From Adiantum capillus-veneris (taxonomy: Eukaryota > Streptophyta > Polypodiopsida > Polypodiales > Pteridaceae), in NCBI GenBank assembly GCA_014529385.2, contig CM043960.1, positions 119,482,543 through 119,546,542 on the forward strand: DNA of 64,000 nucleotides. The letters are read 5' to 3'. Below, one piece after another: positions 48,750 to 61,560 of the stretch (positions are counted from its first letter, which is position 1; every line of letters starts with the position of its first letter). The notes under the pieces are model-generated. The model searched no databases. It saw only the letters and a list, made by a program, of their open reading frames with translations, and had not been told where the DNA came from. A program made the position numbers and the translations under genes.

Positions 48750-49555
48750 TGAAGAATTCTCGCCAAAAGGCATTGCTCACAACACGGTCTCGCAAATCCA
48801 TAGATTCAAACAGAAAGAGAATGAATCAGTACACAAAGCATCATTACGGCTCAAGAGATATGTTAAGCTCTGTGCGAGAGCGGAATTACCTATGCAAGCA
48901 CGATTGATGCTAATCTTTATCCAGGGAATGAGACATGTGGGCCTTCAGAAGGATCTGCATATGATAAGGAGGATGACTCTAAACGAGTTGATCAAAGAAG
49001 CTCTTTATTTAGTGGATAACTGTGAGGCATACAAAGAAAAGGACTTAAAGAGTCAAGGAGATGACACATCCTCTCAGCAGAGTGTTTCACAGATAAGTGA
49101 GTCCATTGCCAAGCCAACGGCACCTATTGATCAGGAAAAGCTTATCGACGACTTGGTCAAGAGGTTGATTCCTCTTGTAAGGCCTGATTCGGGAGAGTCG
49201 AAGTGGTGTGAAATTGAGAGAAAATGGATGAACCATACGGAGGAAGAGTGCTATTATAGCATGGAAAATGCTAGGGAGAGGTATGTACAACCTGTTCCAG
49301 AAGCACCTACTCCACCTAGATACATTACGGGGAATGCGCCAAGACCAGTAGGAGTTTTAAGGCCATAGCTTGTCTTGGGACAACAACCTCCGCTGCCAGA
49401 TGCTAGAATGCCGGTAGACATGAGATACATGCCAATGATGGAAGCATCAAATAAACCAACGCCAGTACCAGCTACAATGTCGTATAGCAACCAAAGGGAG
49501 TACTACCCTTCAGAGCAACAAAATGTGAGAGAAACACATGGAGTGGTGAGGCCGG

Positions 49556-49834
49556 TGTTGAAGATGATGAAACAGGAAACAGAAGGAAGATAGCAACTCA
49601 GAGTAGGAAGAAGATGGAGAAGGAGAAGACACAGAGCTTGTGTACGAGATCTCTGTAGTCTATATCTCTGTATTAGAATAATAGAGTCTATACAAACTCA
49701 GAGCTACAAAGCTTATATGAAACCCTAAGAGATAAGGTTTCCTTTCACACCAGATGTCCAGGGGGAAAAACCTAGTGGGAGAAAAGTGCCCCTGGTGAAG
49801 CGCGTATACACACTAACACTACTACATGTCTACA
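49556..49834 (-). repeat. 3' LTR of Copia A
   Basis: 279 bp, plus-strand ends TGTTGAAG and TGTCTACA. A polypurine tract on the minus strand (ACGGGGGATT) lies immediately to its right. It differs from the partner LTR at about four positions, all in the last 100 bases. Confidence 0.95.
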
Positions 49835-52800
49835 AATCCCCCGTGTAGTGATAGTGTGAATCCGTACAAGGTAGCAGATCATCATGTGTATGAGAGTAAG
49901 CCCAAAGCTTTTCGGAAAGCTTCAAACTTTTCTCGTGATAACGCCTTCGTAAATAGATCTGCAATGTTATCCTGTGTAGGACAGTAAGTTAGTGTGATCT
50001 CCCCTGCATGTAGCCTTTCCCTGACATAGTGGTAGTGAACCTCTATGTGCTTTGTTCTTGCATGAAATACTGGATTCCTTGCAACTGCCATAGCACTCTG
50101 ACTGTCAGTGAAAATGGTAGTGGGTGCCTGTTGACACTCACAAAGATCTGTCAATAACCTGTGTATCCATACACAATCAACTGTTGCCGTGAAAGCTGCC
50201 CTGTACTCAGCTTCACAAGTTGATGTATCCACTGTGGGTTGCTTCTTGCTTAGCCAAGATATACATGCATTTCCACAATTGCCACTTTTGGAATGTCGTG
50301 TGTCAAAATCACCAGCCCAATCTGAATCGCTGTACCCAAGAAGCTACATAGAACTGTGCTTTCCATATATATCTCCCCTTGGAAAGAACATGGAAAGATT
50401 AGGAGTACCTGAAAGGTAACGAAGTATGCGCTTCACAGCCTGCCAATGATGCATACCTGGGATGTGCATAAATATGCTTGCTTGTGAAATCCCAAATTGA
50501 ATGTCTGGACGAGTGTTGCCTGCCAAATATATCAGGCAACCAACCACTGCTGCATAAGTATGTACATCAAAAGGTTCTCCAGCATCATGCATGCTCAACT
50601 TTGATCCAGTCTCTACGGGTGTAGAGATTGGTTTACAATTTTGCATACCAAACTTGTCCAAAATTTTATGCAAATATTTTTCCTGCAACATGTATATGCC
50701 ATCCTCTGATTGCACAAACTGAATACCCAAGTAATAATGTAGCAAACCAAGATCAGACATGTCAAAGGTTTTTCTCAAAGCATCTTTAAACGCTTCAATT
50801 TCATCTGCAGTATTTTCTGTAAGAAGCATATCATCCACATAAAGTGTTAGCATAATGAGAACTCCATCTCTCTTTTTGACATACAAAGTGCTTTCTGTTG
50901 GACTATTCTGAAATCCCTGGCCAATCAAATAAGTATGTATCTTCTCATACCATGCTCTTGGAGCCTGTTTGAGACCATACAAAGCTTTACGCAATCTACA
51001 TACCTTTTGCTCTTGACCTTTTACAACAAAACCACTTGGTTGACTTACATAAACTCTTCCTGCAAATCACCATTCAAAAAAGCAGTTTTGATATCCAACT
51101 GATGCACTTTCCAACCATGATGAGCAGCAATTGCAACTAGTGATCTAACTGTGGACGCACGAGAAGTAGGAGCAAAGGTTTCATCATAATCTATGCCTTT
51201 CTGTTGCGCATAGCCTTTTGCCACAAGCCTTGCTTTGTACCTGTCAACAGTACCATCTTGTTTCCTTTTTACCTTAAAAACCCACTTTGTACCAATAGGC
51301 TTTTTACCTGTAGGCAAGTCCACTAGATCCCATGTATGATTCTTATGAATAGAATCAATTTCTTGCTGCATAGCATCTTTCCACTGAACACACTCTAAAG
51401 CTTGTTCAAATGAATCAGGCTCATCTGCATCACAAAGAGTGATAAAGCAAGCCAAATCTACTTGCTCTCTGCCAAAAGTAGTACCAGCACGTGTTTTTCG
51501 TGGCAACGGTGCATCCAACTTGCTATCCTGCAAAGTTTTTTGAACCCATTTAGGCAAGGTTCTTTCTTCCCTGAGAACTTCTTGCTCTTCACACACAATT
51601 TCCTCTACATCATGAGGTGTCACATGCTGATCAAAAGATTGATCAAGATTATCAACCTGTTGTGATTCTTGATTCTCCACAAAAGAAGGAAGTAAACCTT
51701 CAAATACATCATGTGTCTGCATATGAGGTACATCAAAAGCAACCATAGGTTGAGCAGTAGTTTCTGCAAAAATTACATCACGACTTTCAAAAATCTTGTT
51801 TGTAGCAGGATTGTAAATTCTATAACCTTTACCTCCACTACTGTACCCCACAAATATACATTTGATTGCCTTATCATCAAGCTTTCCACGTAACTGCTGA
51901 GGGATGTGAGCATAAGCAAGACAACCAAAAACACGAAGATAACTGACTGAAGGTTTTCTGTCATACCAAGCTTCATATGGAGTAATGGTCTTCAAGGCAC
52001 GAGTAGGACACCTGTTCAAAACATGTGCTGCACAAGCAACTACCTCCATCCATAGCTTATAAGGCAAACTCTTAGCCTTGAGCATACATCTAGCCGTCTC
52101 CATTAAAGACCTATTCTTCCTTTCTGCAACACCATTCTATTGTGGTGTGTATGGCATAGTGCATTGGTGTTTAATGCCTTTCTTTCCCAAAAAATCCTTA
52201 AATGCACCTGACATGTATTCACCTCCTCGATCGGTACGAAGAGTCTGTACTTTGCAACCTGTTTCATTTTCAACCATGGCGACATAATGTTGAAAAACTG
52301 CAAACACATCTGACTTTGCTTTGAGTGGATACACCCAACAAAACCTGGAAAAGTCATCAATGAAGGTCACAAAATAAAGGCTGTTTCCTATAGATGGCGT
52401 CCTCATAGGACCACATACATCACTGTGTACAAGGTGCAACTTTCGTGTCCCTCTAACTGCACCATCCTGCGAAAATGAAAATCTGTGCATCTTTCCAAGA
52501 ACGCAACCTTCACATACATGTCTTGGTGGCATCTCCAATAAAGACAAATCATGTACCATATTATGACGTTGTAAAGTCATCAAACTGCCATAACCAACAT
52601 GCCCAAATCTAGCATGCCAGAACTCAGTATCCTGCATGGCCTGAGTCTTTGTTTCTGCAATACATACTTGAATCTGCTTTTCATAACGATCTAGCACAAA
52701 TAGTCCATTTTCCAGCGTACCTGTAGTGATAAGAGAATAACCATTCTCTCGATCTCGTACAACACATCTGTCATCCTCAAAAATGACCCGAAGACCATTT

Positions 52801-53259
52801 TTTGCAAGAGAGGATACAGACAACAAATTCTTCTTGATCCCTGGAACATATAAGACATCTGGCAAGCATAAATCTAAACCATCTAAAATGGTAATCAAAA
52901 TCTTACCAACGCCTTTGATTGGATAAGAAACATTATTTGCACATGTCACCTTCTTTCCTGTTGGAGCTGCATCCAATGAACAAAACAAATCCTTCCTTGA
53001 AGTAATATGCCTGGATGCACCACTATCAAAGTACCAAATCATTTGTGTCTCGTCAACAATGTAAGCAGAAAATCTGAATATACTATGAAAGCATAAGAAT
53101 TCCGCACAAAGTTTGCAGACTCTTCTTTAGCTGTAGAAGAATCACCAGAAGCTGAAACAACCAAACTTGACTCTTTCTTCTTTTCTTTAGCAATTCTCTT
53201 TTTACACTCACTAATGTAGTGACCAGGTTTCTTGCAGTGGTGACATTTACCTTTCTTCT

Positions 53260-56200
53260 TGTTGGGGTATAGGCGTCTGTGCCTTGCCCGACCGCCCAGA
53301 GTCTGGGCGCCCACTGACTTGTATACCTTATACATAGCATAAGTGTATAGGGGGCTGCTCACTCTTTGAGTCTCCCCACCCATATCTGTGTGTGTGTGTC
53401 TCCTTCTCTCTCTCTCACTCTCCGTCTGTGGTGCTCCCCGATCCCCTTCAATTGGTATCAGAGCTATGGTGACCGCGGAGAGCACGACGGCTTTGAGAGC
53501 TTCGAGACGGTAGCTCGCTCGCTCTCGACGGTGGAGTTCGATCGCGGAGTTTCACGGAGAGCGATTTTAGCTTGAGGAGCATTGTCTTTGGAGCTTAGGA
53601 GCTTGGTGTGGTCAAGCTTGGTCGAGGAGGCGGTTGCGGCTTCCTTGGTGAGAGGAGCTTTTGAGCTCAGCGGAGCTCGTTAGAGAAGTGCTCGGCGGAG
53701 GAGAGCTTGACATTCGAGTGCTTGGATGCTGTTGTGGCAAAGCTCTTGCATTGGAGCTTGCATTGAGAGGACATTGCATCACGCAGAGTGGAGCAGGAGT
53801 AGGTTCAATACTGTGTGCAGCTCGTTTTCGCCATTTTTAGGCTCTAAAACACAGCTTTTTGCGTAGCTCCGTCATACAGAGTCAGATCTACATGATCCAG
53901 GAGTCTAGGTCAGGGTTTTGGCACGCTCCGGACGCGATGGTGATGTTTATTTGCTGAAATTATGCTTTGAATTACAGCAGGTACAGCAGTAGGTTTATTT
54001 GTGCACTTTCGGGTCCCAAAAACACTGTTTTTGGTATATCTCACACACACGGAGTATTTTCTGCAACAACCAGCAAATTCATAGGTGTACACAGGTTTTT
54101 GGATATGCATTTTTCCAGAGATCCACTCATGCGAGATTGAGCTATGTTGCCATGGTCTTGGCGGTTTATGTATGCCATATATGGATTTGTGTATTTGTTT
54201 ATGGCTGAGATTATTTGAGTGGTACTCTGGCAAGAGCGGGTATGCTCATATGTATGACTTTGTGAGGTGATTCCGGTCGAGCTTATTCCCGGATTGGCCA
54301 TCATGGCATATATTATTGTCTCTTTGAAGTTTACTGTTGAGATATTGCTCCAGTTACAAAGGAGACTCTGCCAAAAATTTTGTCAGATATTTATGCGCGA
54401 TTAAGTCATATTGACTTGTGATTTTGTGCAAGGTTTTGCACGGTTATTGGTGCAACTTTGCATCAGGTTTTGAGCCATATTTGCAGACTTTTGTTGATGC
54501 GATTCGAGCCAGTTTAGGGCTGACTTGTATTGACATTGTGAGAGCTCTATTTTGGAGTGTGTCTCACAGGTTTTACATTGTGTTTCTGGCCATATTGGTA
54601 GACAGTTTCCATGTGTTGTTGGTGAGGTGGTTTTGCTTTCTAGTTTGCTACATTGTGCTCATGGCAGAGACAGGTGATCGATCAGATTGTGACCTCTCAC
54701 AGATGCGCATGTTTGATGGGTCAGACTTTGCGGCATGGAGAGAGAGTATGCTTGACGCATTGACACAGCGAGGGTTGCATCGACCATTGAGTGGTGATGC
54801 AGGTAGACCTTCAAACATGTCTGACGATCAGTGGCAGGAGCTAGAGGAGATGGCACTATCTACACTCTCTTTGCACCTTGCGGAATCTATATATGCTCTT
54901 GTTATGTATGAGACTACTTCGAGAGCACTTTGGCGCAGATTACATGATATGTATGATAGATCTGAGTCATCACGGACTCGTGTGAGACATGTACATTCAC
55001 GAGCACGCCGACAGGTGACATGTTGGTATTGTGGTCATTCTGGACACGTTAGACGGTGTTGTTTTCGTCGTATGCGACATCGTAGGAGACATGGCAGTCT
55101 CAGAGATGTATGTAGTGATGCCATGGACTCAGTTGCTTTGACAGTTGAGGCACATGTAGTGTCGGAGTATACTAGTGACGGGGATGTCACTTTTACCTCG
55201 AGCTATGCACGATATGCTATACATGTGGATAGTGCACTCCCTTCGCAGTGGTTGCTAGACGCAGATGCTATGTTTCATGTCATGCTGCATCGTGCATGGT
55301 TTTGTAGCTATTCTAGCGGGATGCTTGGCAGTGTACGTTTGACCGATGGATCGGTGCATGCGATAGCAGGTGCAGGAGATGTGAGACTATCATTACCGAG
55401 TGGTGCATCTTACTTATTACGACATGTGAGCTATGTACTAGATTTGACAGTGAGTTTGATCTCGATTGGTCAGCTTAGAGATTGTGGATGTCAGATTTCG
55501 CTACGAGAGCGAGATTTTGTGATGCATTTGGGTTCGCTAGTGATTGCGAGAGGTGCCAGGAGTGGTACAGGTTACCCATTGCATGTGGATCACGCGAGAG
55601 ACGGTGTTGTCTCTGTGATCACGCAACCAGGTAGAGAGTGAGAGAGCAGGCGAGTCTCTTTTGCTCATGGGTTGCAGGGTACTTTGCATGGAGTGCAGAG
55701 TAGTGAGCTCGTTGTGCACACATTTGGGGCACGACTTGAGCAGTCACACAGAGAGGTGACAGAGTCAGACATGCATGCTTTGCTAGTGACTGAGCAAAGT
55801 AGAGAGTCAGTTGTGCGAGATACTTCTATGCAGGATAGACAGGTAGAGCGGTCTTGCTCTAGTGAGTCACGACAGGAGGACGTTGTGCAAGAGTCTATGC
55901 ATACGGAGTTAGAGCATGAGAGCTCTAGTGAGTCACAGCAGATTGAGTGGTCATGTTTGCAGTGGATGATTACAGAGGAGGCTGAGATGTCAGCGATTAT
56001 GCAATCATTCCTTTCTATGCTCGACAGTGAGCATGGGGATATAGTTGTGCAGGATATGTCTTCCAGCAGACACCTAGAGCAGCTGGTTTGCTCTGAGGTT
56101 GCACGACAGGGTGATGCGTCTTTTGCGGATAGTCAGGAGATGCACGTGGCTGACACGCCTTGTCAGTCAGAGATGCCTATTTCCAGGGATATATATGTTG

Positions 56201-57533
56201 ATGCATGCTCCATAGAGCTAGCAGGGCCCGCTAGCATTGCATCGGCATTTGGTGGTCTCATGTATGAGATGTTGATCTTGAGACCGGATATCGCAGCTGC
56301 AGTGGGAGCATTTGCAGTTGGGGTTGTCAGTCGTTTGTTGACTGATGATGGCATAGTGCACGAGGGAGATATGCAGGTATTGCGTACATACTTGAAGTAC
56401 GTGTGCGGTACGTCTGGTGGTGTATGGACTTACACGGGAGCAGGACAGCCGGATGCACACGATCACAGCCAGCCAGTGGGCATCGGTTGAGAGCGGTTTT
56501 CTCTCGCCTTTTGTAGTCTTTAGACTAGGTTCTCTTGCTTAAAGGCACAGACAAGGCGACTGTGCCTTTAAGCAAGAGAACCTAGTCTAAAGACTACAAA
56601 AGGCGAGAGAAAACCGCTCTCAACCGATACCCACTGGCTGGCTGTGATCGTGTGCATCCGGCTGTCCTTCTCCCGTGTAAGTCCATACACCACCAGACGT
56701 ACCGCACACGTACTGCAAGTATGTACGCAATACCTGCATATCTCCCTCGTGCACTATGCCATCATCAGTCAACAAACGACTGACAACCCCAACTGCAAAT
56801 GCTCCCACTGCAGCTGCGATATCCGGTCTCAATATGAACATCTCATATTGAGACCGGATATCGCAGCTGCAGTGGGAGCATTTGCAGTTGGGGTTGTCAG
56901 TCGTTTGTTGACTGATGATGGCATAGTGCACGAGGGAGATATGCAGGTATTGCGTACATACTTGCAGTACGTGTGCGGTACGTCTGGTGGTGTATGGACT
57001 TACACGGGAGCAGGACAGCCGGATGCACACGATCACAGCCAGCCAGTGGGCATCGGTTGAGAGCGGTTTTCTCTCGCCTTTTGTAGTCTTTAGACTAGGT
57101 TCTCTTGCTTAAAGGCACAGTCGCCTTTAAGTGGGAGGTTGTTGGGGTATAGGCGTCTGTGCCTTGCCCGGCCGCCCAGAGTCTGGGCGCCCAATGACTT
57201 GTATACCTTATACATAGCAGTGGGCGCCCAGACTCTGGGCGGCCGGGCAAGGCACAAACGCCTATACCCCAACAACCTCCCACTTAAAGGCGACTGTGCC
57301 TTTAAGCAAGAGAACCTAGTCTAAAGACTACAAAAGGCGAGAGGAAACCGCTCTCAACCGATGCCCATTGGCTGGCTGTGATCTTGTGCATTCGGCTGTC
57401 CTGCTCCCGTGTAAGTCCATACACCACCAGACGTACCGCACACGTACTGCAAGTATGTACGCAATACCTGCATATCTCCCTCGTGCATTATGCCATCATC
57501 AGTCAACAAACGACTGACAACCCCAACTGCAAA
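53260..57533 (+). mobile_element. Copia element B (fossil, plus strand), inserted in Copia A
   Basis: It begins with a 191-bp LTR (53260-53450, TGTTGGGG to CCTTCA) and a tRNA-Met-type primer site, TGGTATCAGAGC (53453-53464). Parts: a long leader; gag from about 54.66 kb (MAETGDRSDCDLSQMRMFDG); a zinc knuckle CWYCGHSGHVRRCC (about 55.0 kb); a protease-like region; and, near 56.2-56.5 kb, a stretch resembling the end of Copia reverse transcriptase (GGLMYEMLILRPDIAAAVG). Integrase and most of reverse transcriptase are not recognised, so it is incomplete. Its 3' end is a set of inverted copies described separately. No target duplication is visible, as the right end is rearranged. Confidence 0.8.
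56266..57533. repeat. multi-fold inverted repeat at the 3' end of Copia B
   Basis: A segment of about 260-285 bp (P), from the reverse-transcriptase tail to the sequence CTTAAAGGCACAG, occurs four times in alternating orientation: + 56266-56550, - 56555-56837, + 56843-57120, - 57275-57533. Hinges are short: 9 bases (56551-56559), 5 bases (56838-56842) and, between two facing LTR fragments (57140-57193 and 57221-57274), 27 bases. Arms are nearly identical. Both strands of 56.62-57.06 kb therefore encode almost the same peptide. The arrangement looks like repeated strand switching or fold-back copying. Confidence 0.95.
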
Positions 57534-58698
57534 CGGAATCACCTTTAGACTTCTCTGAAGACTGTCCTGCACCAGACTTGGAGTGATGAGCACTCTCTTT
57601 ACCCTTGTTTTTGTTATGTACAACAAGAGCATGATCCATACCATCCACCTGTAAAGGCTTGTTCTTACGTGATTGATCCTCCTGCAATAGCAAAGCCACT
57701 AACTCTTCAAAACGAAGAGGCTCAGGATTAGCTCGCAAAGACAGAGTCAAGGAAGTCTGAAAAGTCAAATAAGATGGTGGTAGTGAATTGAGTGTTTTGG
57801 AAACCAAGTCCTTCTCTGGAACCACTTCATCAATGCTAAGCAATTGCTCTTTAAGATCCCTGATTTTTGTAAGATTCTTAACGATATCGTCACCTCCGTC
57901 CATCTGTATTTTGTCAAGTTGTTTCTTCAAAAACTCTATTCTGGCAGCATTTCTTCCTCCAAACATAGCTTGCAGAGTGTTCCAAGCATCCTCGGAAGTT
58001 TTGCAAGATCTGATATGTGGTGTGATTGTCCTCTTTATGGTTAGTGCAATCACGGCCATAGCTTGTGCATCTTTAGTATCCCATCTCTTTTGCTCTGGAG
58101 TGACTTGTGAGGGTCCTGCATCAATAGCTGCACCACGACCAGGCGTGGCAGGTGCAATGCTACCTGGACGAACTTCATCTCCAGATACATAATCCCACAA
58201 TCCTTTACCAACCAAAACATTTTTGGCCATAAAAGACCAAAGAGAATAGTTGATACCATCCAATTTGTCTTCGGATGTAAACGCACCAAAAATCTCTTTC
58301 TCCGTAGATTGAGCCATACTGTAGATGCACACAAGAGAGCAAAAGAACCTCCAAGAGATTCAAAAATCTCCTCTCCAATGCAAGCAAAAATCTACACAAA
58401 ATCTCAGCACAAAGCTAAGACAAGCTGCTTCCCAAAAGAACTGTTTACCTGAAGCAAATTTGTCAAAAAGCACACCCTCTTGATCTAAACGCCTCCGAAA
58501 AGTAACTTCTGCTACGCTGCTCAGAACAAGATTCTGAGGGCTCGAACGGCTTCAAAAGGGGGGTAAAACCACAGGTCACCTGCCCAGAATACTCCCAGAA
58601 CGTCGAGGATGCTCCCACGGGCAAATTTTCCGAAAACTGCCTGAAAACTGCGATTGCGCGCGCGGACGCGAAAACGCAAGTAGAGGCTCTGGAAATCA

Positions 58699-58995
58699 CC
58701 TTGCTCTAATACCAATTGTTGAAGATGATGAAACAGGAAACAGAAGGAAGATAGCAACTCAGAGTAGGAAGAAGATGGAGAAGGAGAAGACACAGAGCTT
58801 GTGTACGAGATCTCTGTAGTCTATATCTCTGTATTAGAATAATAGAGTCTATACAAACTCAGAGCTACAAAGCTTATATGAAACCCTAAGAGATAAGGTG
58901 TCCTTTCACACCAGATGTCCAGGGGGAAAAACCCAGTGGGAGAAAAGTGCCCTTGGCGAAGCGCGTATACACACTAACACTACTACATGTCTACA
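58699..58995 (-). repeat. 5' LTR and primer site of Copia A
   Basis: The LTR is 58717-58995 (279 bp). On the minus strand the primer site TGGTATTAGAGCAAGG (58714-58699) follows two bases after the LTR end, a match to the initiator tRNA-Met type with one difference. Confidence 0.93.
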
Positions 58996-58999
58996 GCCG

Positions 59000-61560
59000 G
59001 TACAACCTCCACCTCCTGGGTTTCAGTCGAAAGAAAGAAGGTATGAAATGGACAAAAGGACATTGCGATTCATTGCAAATAGCGGCTTATCTAGGTCAAA
59101 GATTGCTTATAGCCAAGAGGACATGCTAAAAGAATCTCCTCAACCAGAGACAGATTGTCACAAAAGTCGTGACAACCACCTGGTCAATGTCCTCATACGG
59201 AGATCACTGAAGTAAATGCCTATTGTCTTGAGTTTGGCATCACTCACTTGATCCCCGATTGCCCGAAAAAACCAAACCAAATCAGGAAAATCACGACAAA
59301 TGTATCAGGGATTGTTCAACTACCTAGTAGCTCAGAAAATGAAAATGTCATACCAGTTCAAGTGGTTACGAGAGCACAAGCTCAAAAGAAAGCTGATGAG
59401 AATCCAGAGACAAAGAATACGAAAAGTGACACGAGTCCAAAGACAGATGATGGACCAAAGACAGACGCACCTAGTCAGAAAACCAAGAGCAAACAAAATA
59501 GTTGGAAAGCTAGAAAGACTAGGATGAAAGCACGCAGGGAACGAGAGCAAAAATCCCTAGCTGAGAAGCTTACCGAAGCTGAGGAGAAGATAAAACAACA
59601 TGAGGAAAAGGAGACACCTTCTCTTACACATATGGTTAAACCTCTAGAAGAACCATCCACGGATGAGAAACCGAGAAGTGCTAGTTTAGGAGGATCTGTG
59701 TCGATAGAGAAGGTTAATGAGACATTAGATGCCCTCTTGAAAGCCTTTGATGTGAGGCTCAAAAACAACCAAACCCAAGAACACAGGTGGATGACATATC
59801 CCGATGCGGAACTAGAAAAGCAAATGTTTGAAATGTGTAAGAAAATGATTCAAACAACCCAAGCTTTACTAGAACCACCAGTTGCAAAACCTAAGGATGT
59901 GATCCGTGTCATGCCTACACACGTAATCCCACCAAACCAATTACTAAAAGAGCCACATTCTAGTCATAAGCACAGACCAAACCTCAAAGACCCAGCATTA
60001 GAACCAAGGATAGTACTGAATACCACGGATAACTCTTCCGAGGAATTTCACCAAGCTATACCTGAGGATTGTAAAGAGATAGGTGGTCTTGACGAATTGT
60101 GGAAACAAGTCAGAGAGGCCAATGAAGCCGATGAACTAAGAAGACGAGTAGACAAGACTGGTGCTGAACGAGGAGTGTTTCTACCACCAATAGAGGAAAT
60201 TGAGACTGGATCTCAAATGAATCTAGATGTGCGATCGTATTGGGGCGACAAAGGATCTGTACAATCTATGGATAGTCAACCCCATTCGCTAAGAACACTA
60301 CCGTCCTACATGGGAGAGTACGAAACCAAGTCAGATGTGGTTGCAGTCCCATCACAGAGACTGTCTCCCAACAAAGCCATCGATTCAAAGGGGCTAGTAG
60401 ATATTCTATCTACCCCAATCACCTGCACAATAATGCTAGCCGAGTTGCTCAGAATAAAACCAAACATGTGGGCTAATGTGGGTAAATGTCTAGAGAAATT
60501 TGGTGTAAAAACCCCAATGACTCAAATCGAGGAAGGCATCAAAGAGCTTGAAATGCCTCAACTAAATACTAGGCCAGTGCCATTAAACAAGGTAGGCGAG
60601 TATTACGAGGGAGAAGATGGAAACACCACCCTTCCTTTGGAATTCAATGGTGTAAAAACCATGGCAATCCTTGACAGTGGAGTTGGTGTGGCCATTGCAA
60701 CCAAAGAGGTTTGGAAAAAATGGGGAAAACCTGCCTTGAGATCCACACGAATGACCCTGCAGCTTGCAGATGGACACAAGGAAAAGCCCCTAGGACTGCT
60801 AGAAAAAGTACTTGTTACTTCTTGTGGCATTGAATATGAACACACTTTTGCTGTTGTTGACTTTGCCAAGAAGAACAACTATGAAATAATTTTAAGAAGA
60901 GCATTCATGCGACAATTGAAAATGGTCCAAGATTGGGGTTATGACCATATATACCTGAGACATATGGAAACCATAACAAAGATAAACTTGAGGGACCATA
61001 GCTATAGGGATGTGACGAGAACACAGGTTGAGGAGTTTGATTCCGCCACAGTAGCAGGATCAGAACTTCCAGCTTGGTTGGGTAAGCCTAAAGAACTGTG
61101 GATGTGTGGAGCTTCACAATGTGGTAGCTTGAAACGTGAGGAATGTATCCTAGAGCGGGTTATAGACGATATGGACTATATCCCAGAACCATTTCCTGAA
61201 GAAGAGCTAGAGCCTTTTGGATGGGAACACATCTTGGCTACTCTGGATGTGTGCACCGTGGAGGATGCTCCCACAACAAAGTTTTGTGATGAAAATGGCT
61301 ATGATGTCGTTTCTTATTTTGCAGTGAGTGTAATCCTGGAAAATGAAGAGAACCAGACATCAACAAGCTCTTGAAATAAGGAGCAAACAAAGAAATGTGG
61401 AGAATCAAAAGATGAAGAAGACGATGAGTTCTATGACTTTGTAGAACACTTCGAGCTTCAAGAAGATCAACGACCCTGGAATCAATGTCAGCGCTACATG
61501 AGTAAAGTGCATCAAAAGTGGATTCCAAAGTCATCAGTGAAAACACAACCACCACAAGCA
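59000..61560 (+). mobile_element. element D, part right of the Copia insertion
   Basis: Element D resumes at the second GCCGG. The region up to about 60.5 kb encodes a hydrophilic, charged stretch, with a predicted coiled coil near SLAEKLTEAEEKIKQHEEK. A retropepsin-like domain follows at about 60.6-60.95 kb, with IILRRAFMRQ as the distal motif. Coding similarity fades near 61.56 kb without any reverse transcriptase. The boundary to flanking DNA is not marked by an LTR. Confidence 0.65.

Larger units (their letters stand above)
49556..58995 (-). mobile_element. Copia element A (fossil, minus strand), inserted in element D
   Basis: It is bounded by two 279-bp LTRs and a 5-bp target duplication, GCCGG (49551-49555 and 58996-59000). 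On the minus strand the parts run gag (about 58.3-57.5 kb), zinc knuckle (CHHCKKPGHYISEC, about 53.2 kb), protease (WYFDSGASRHIT, about 53.0 kb), integrase (about 52.7-51.7 kb), reverse transcriptase (about 51.4-50.4 kb, including YVDDM) and RNase H (about 50.2-49.9 kb). This is the standard Copia order. Apart from the inner element between gag and zinc knuckle it looks nearly whole, with a few breaks. Four differences between the LTRs (about 1.4%) suggest a fairly young insertion, of the order of a million years or less under usual plant rates. The fern rate is unknown to me. Confidence 0.93.
40110..61560 (+). mobile_element. LTR element D (fossil, Ty3-like), host of nested Copia insertions
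   Basis: Parts: a 5' LTR (40110-41032); a tRNA-Asp-type primer site (41034-41051); a leader with type 1 palindromes (41576-42985); a gag start present in six tandem copies (43.2-48.7 kb); a Retrotrans_gag domain in the last copy (about 48.7-49.1 kb); and, beyond a nested Copia element, a long Lys/Glu-rich region and a retropepsin-like domain at about 60.6-60.95 kb (LPLEFNGVKTMAILDSG). No reverse transcriptase, integrase or 3' LTR is recognised in the window. The element is not whole: apart from the insertion it has several breaks, mostly in the earlier gag copies. The tRNA-Asp primer and long leader recall Tat/Athila-type plant elements, but without reverse transcriptase the lineage cannot be fixed. 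Confidence 0.75.

Noticed and set aside
56620-57060. Two nearly identical 138-codon proteins on opposite strands
   Set aside because: Both frames come from the inverted copies of one Copia tail; they are a consequence of the palindrome, not two genes.
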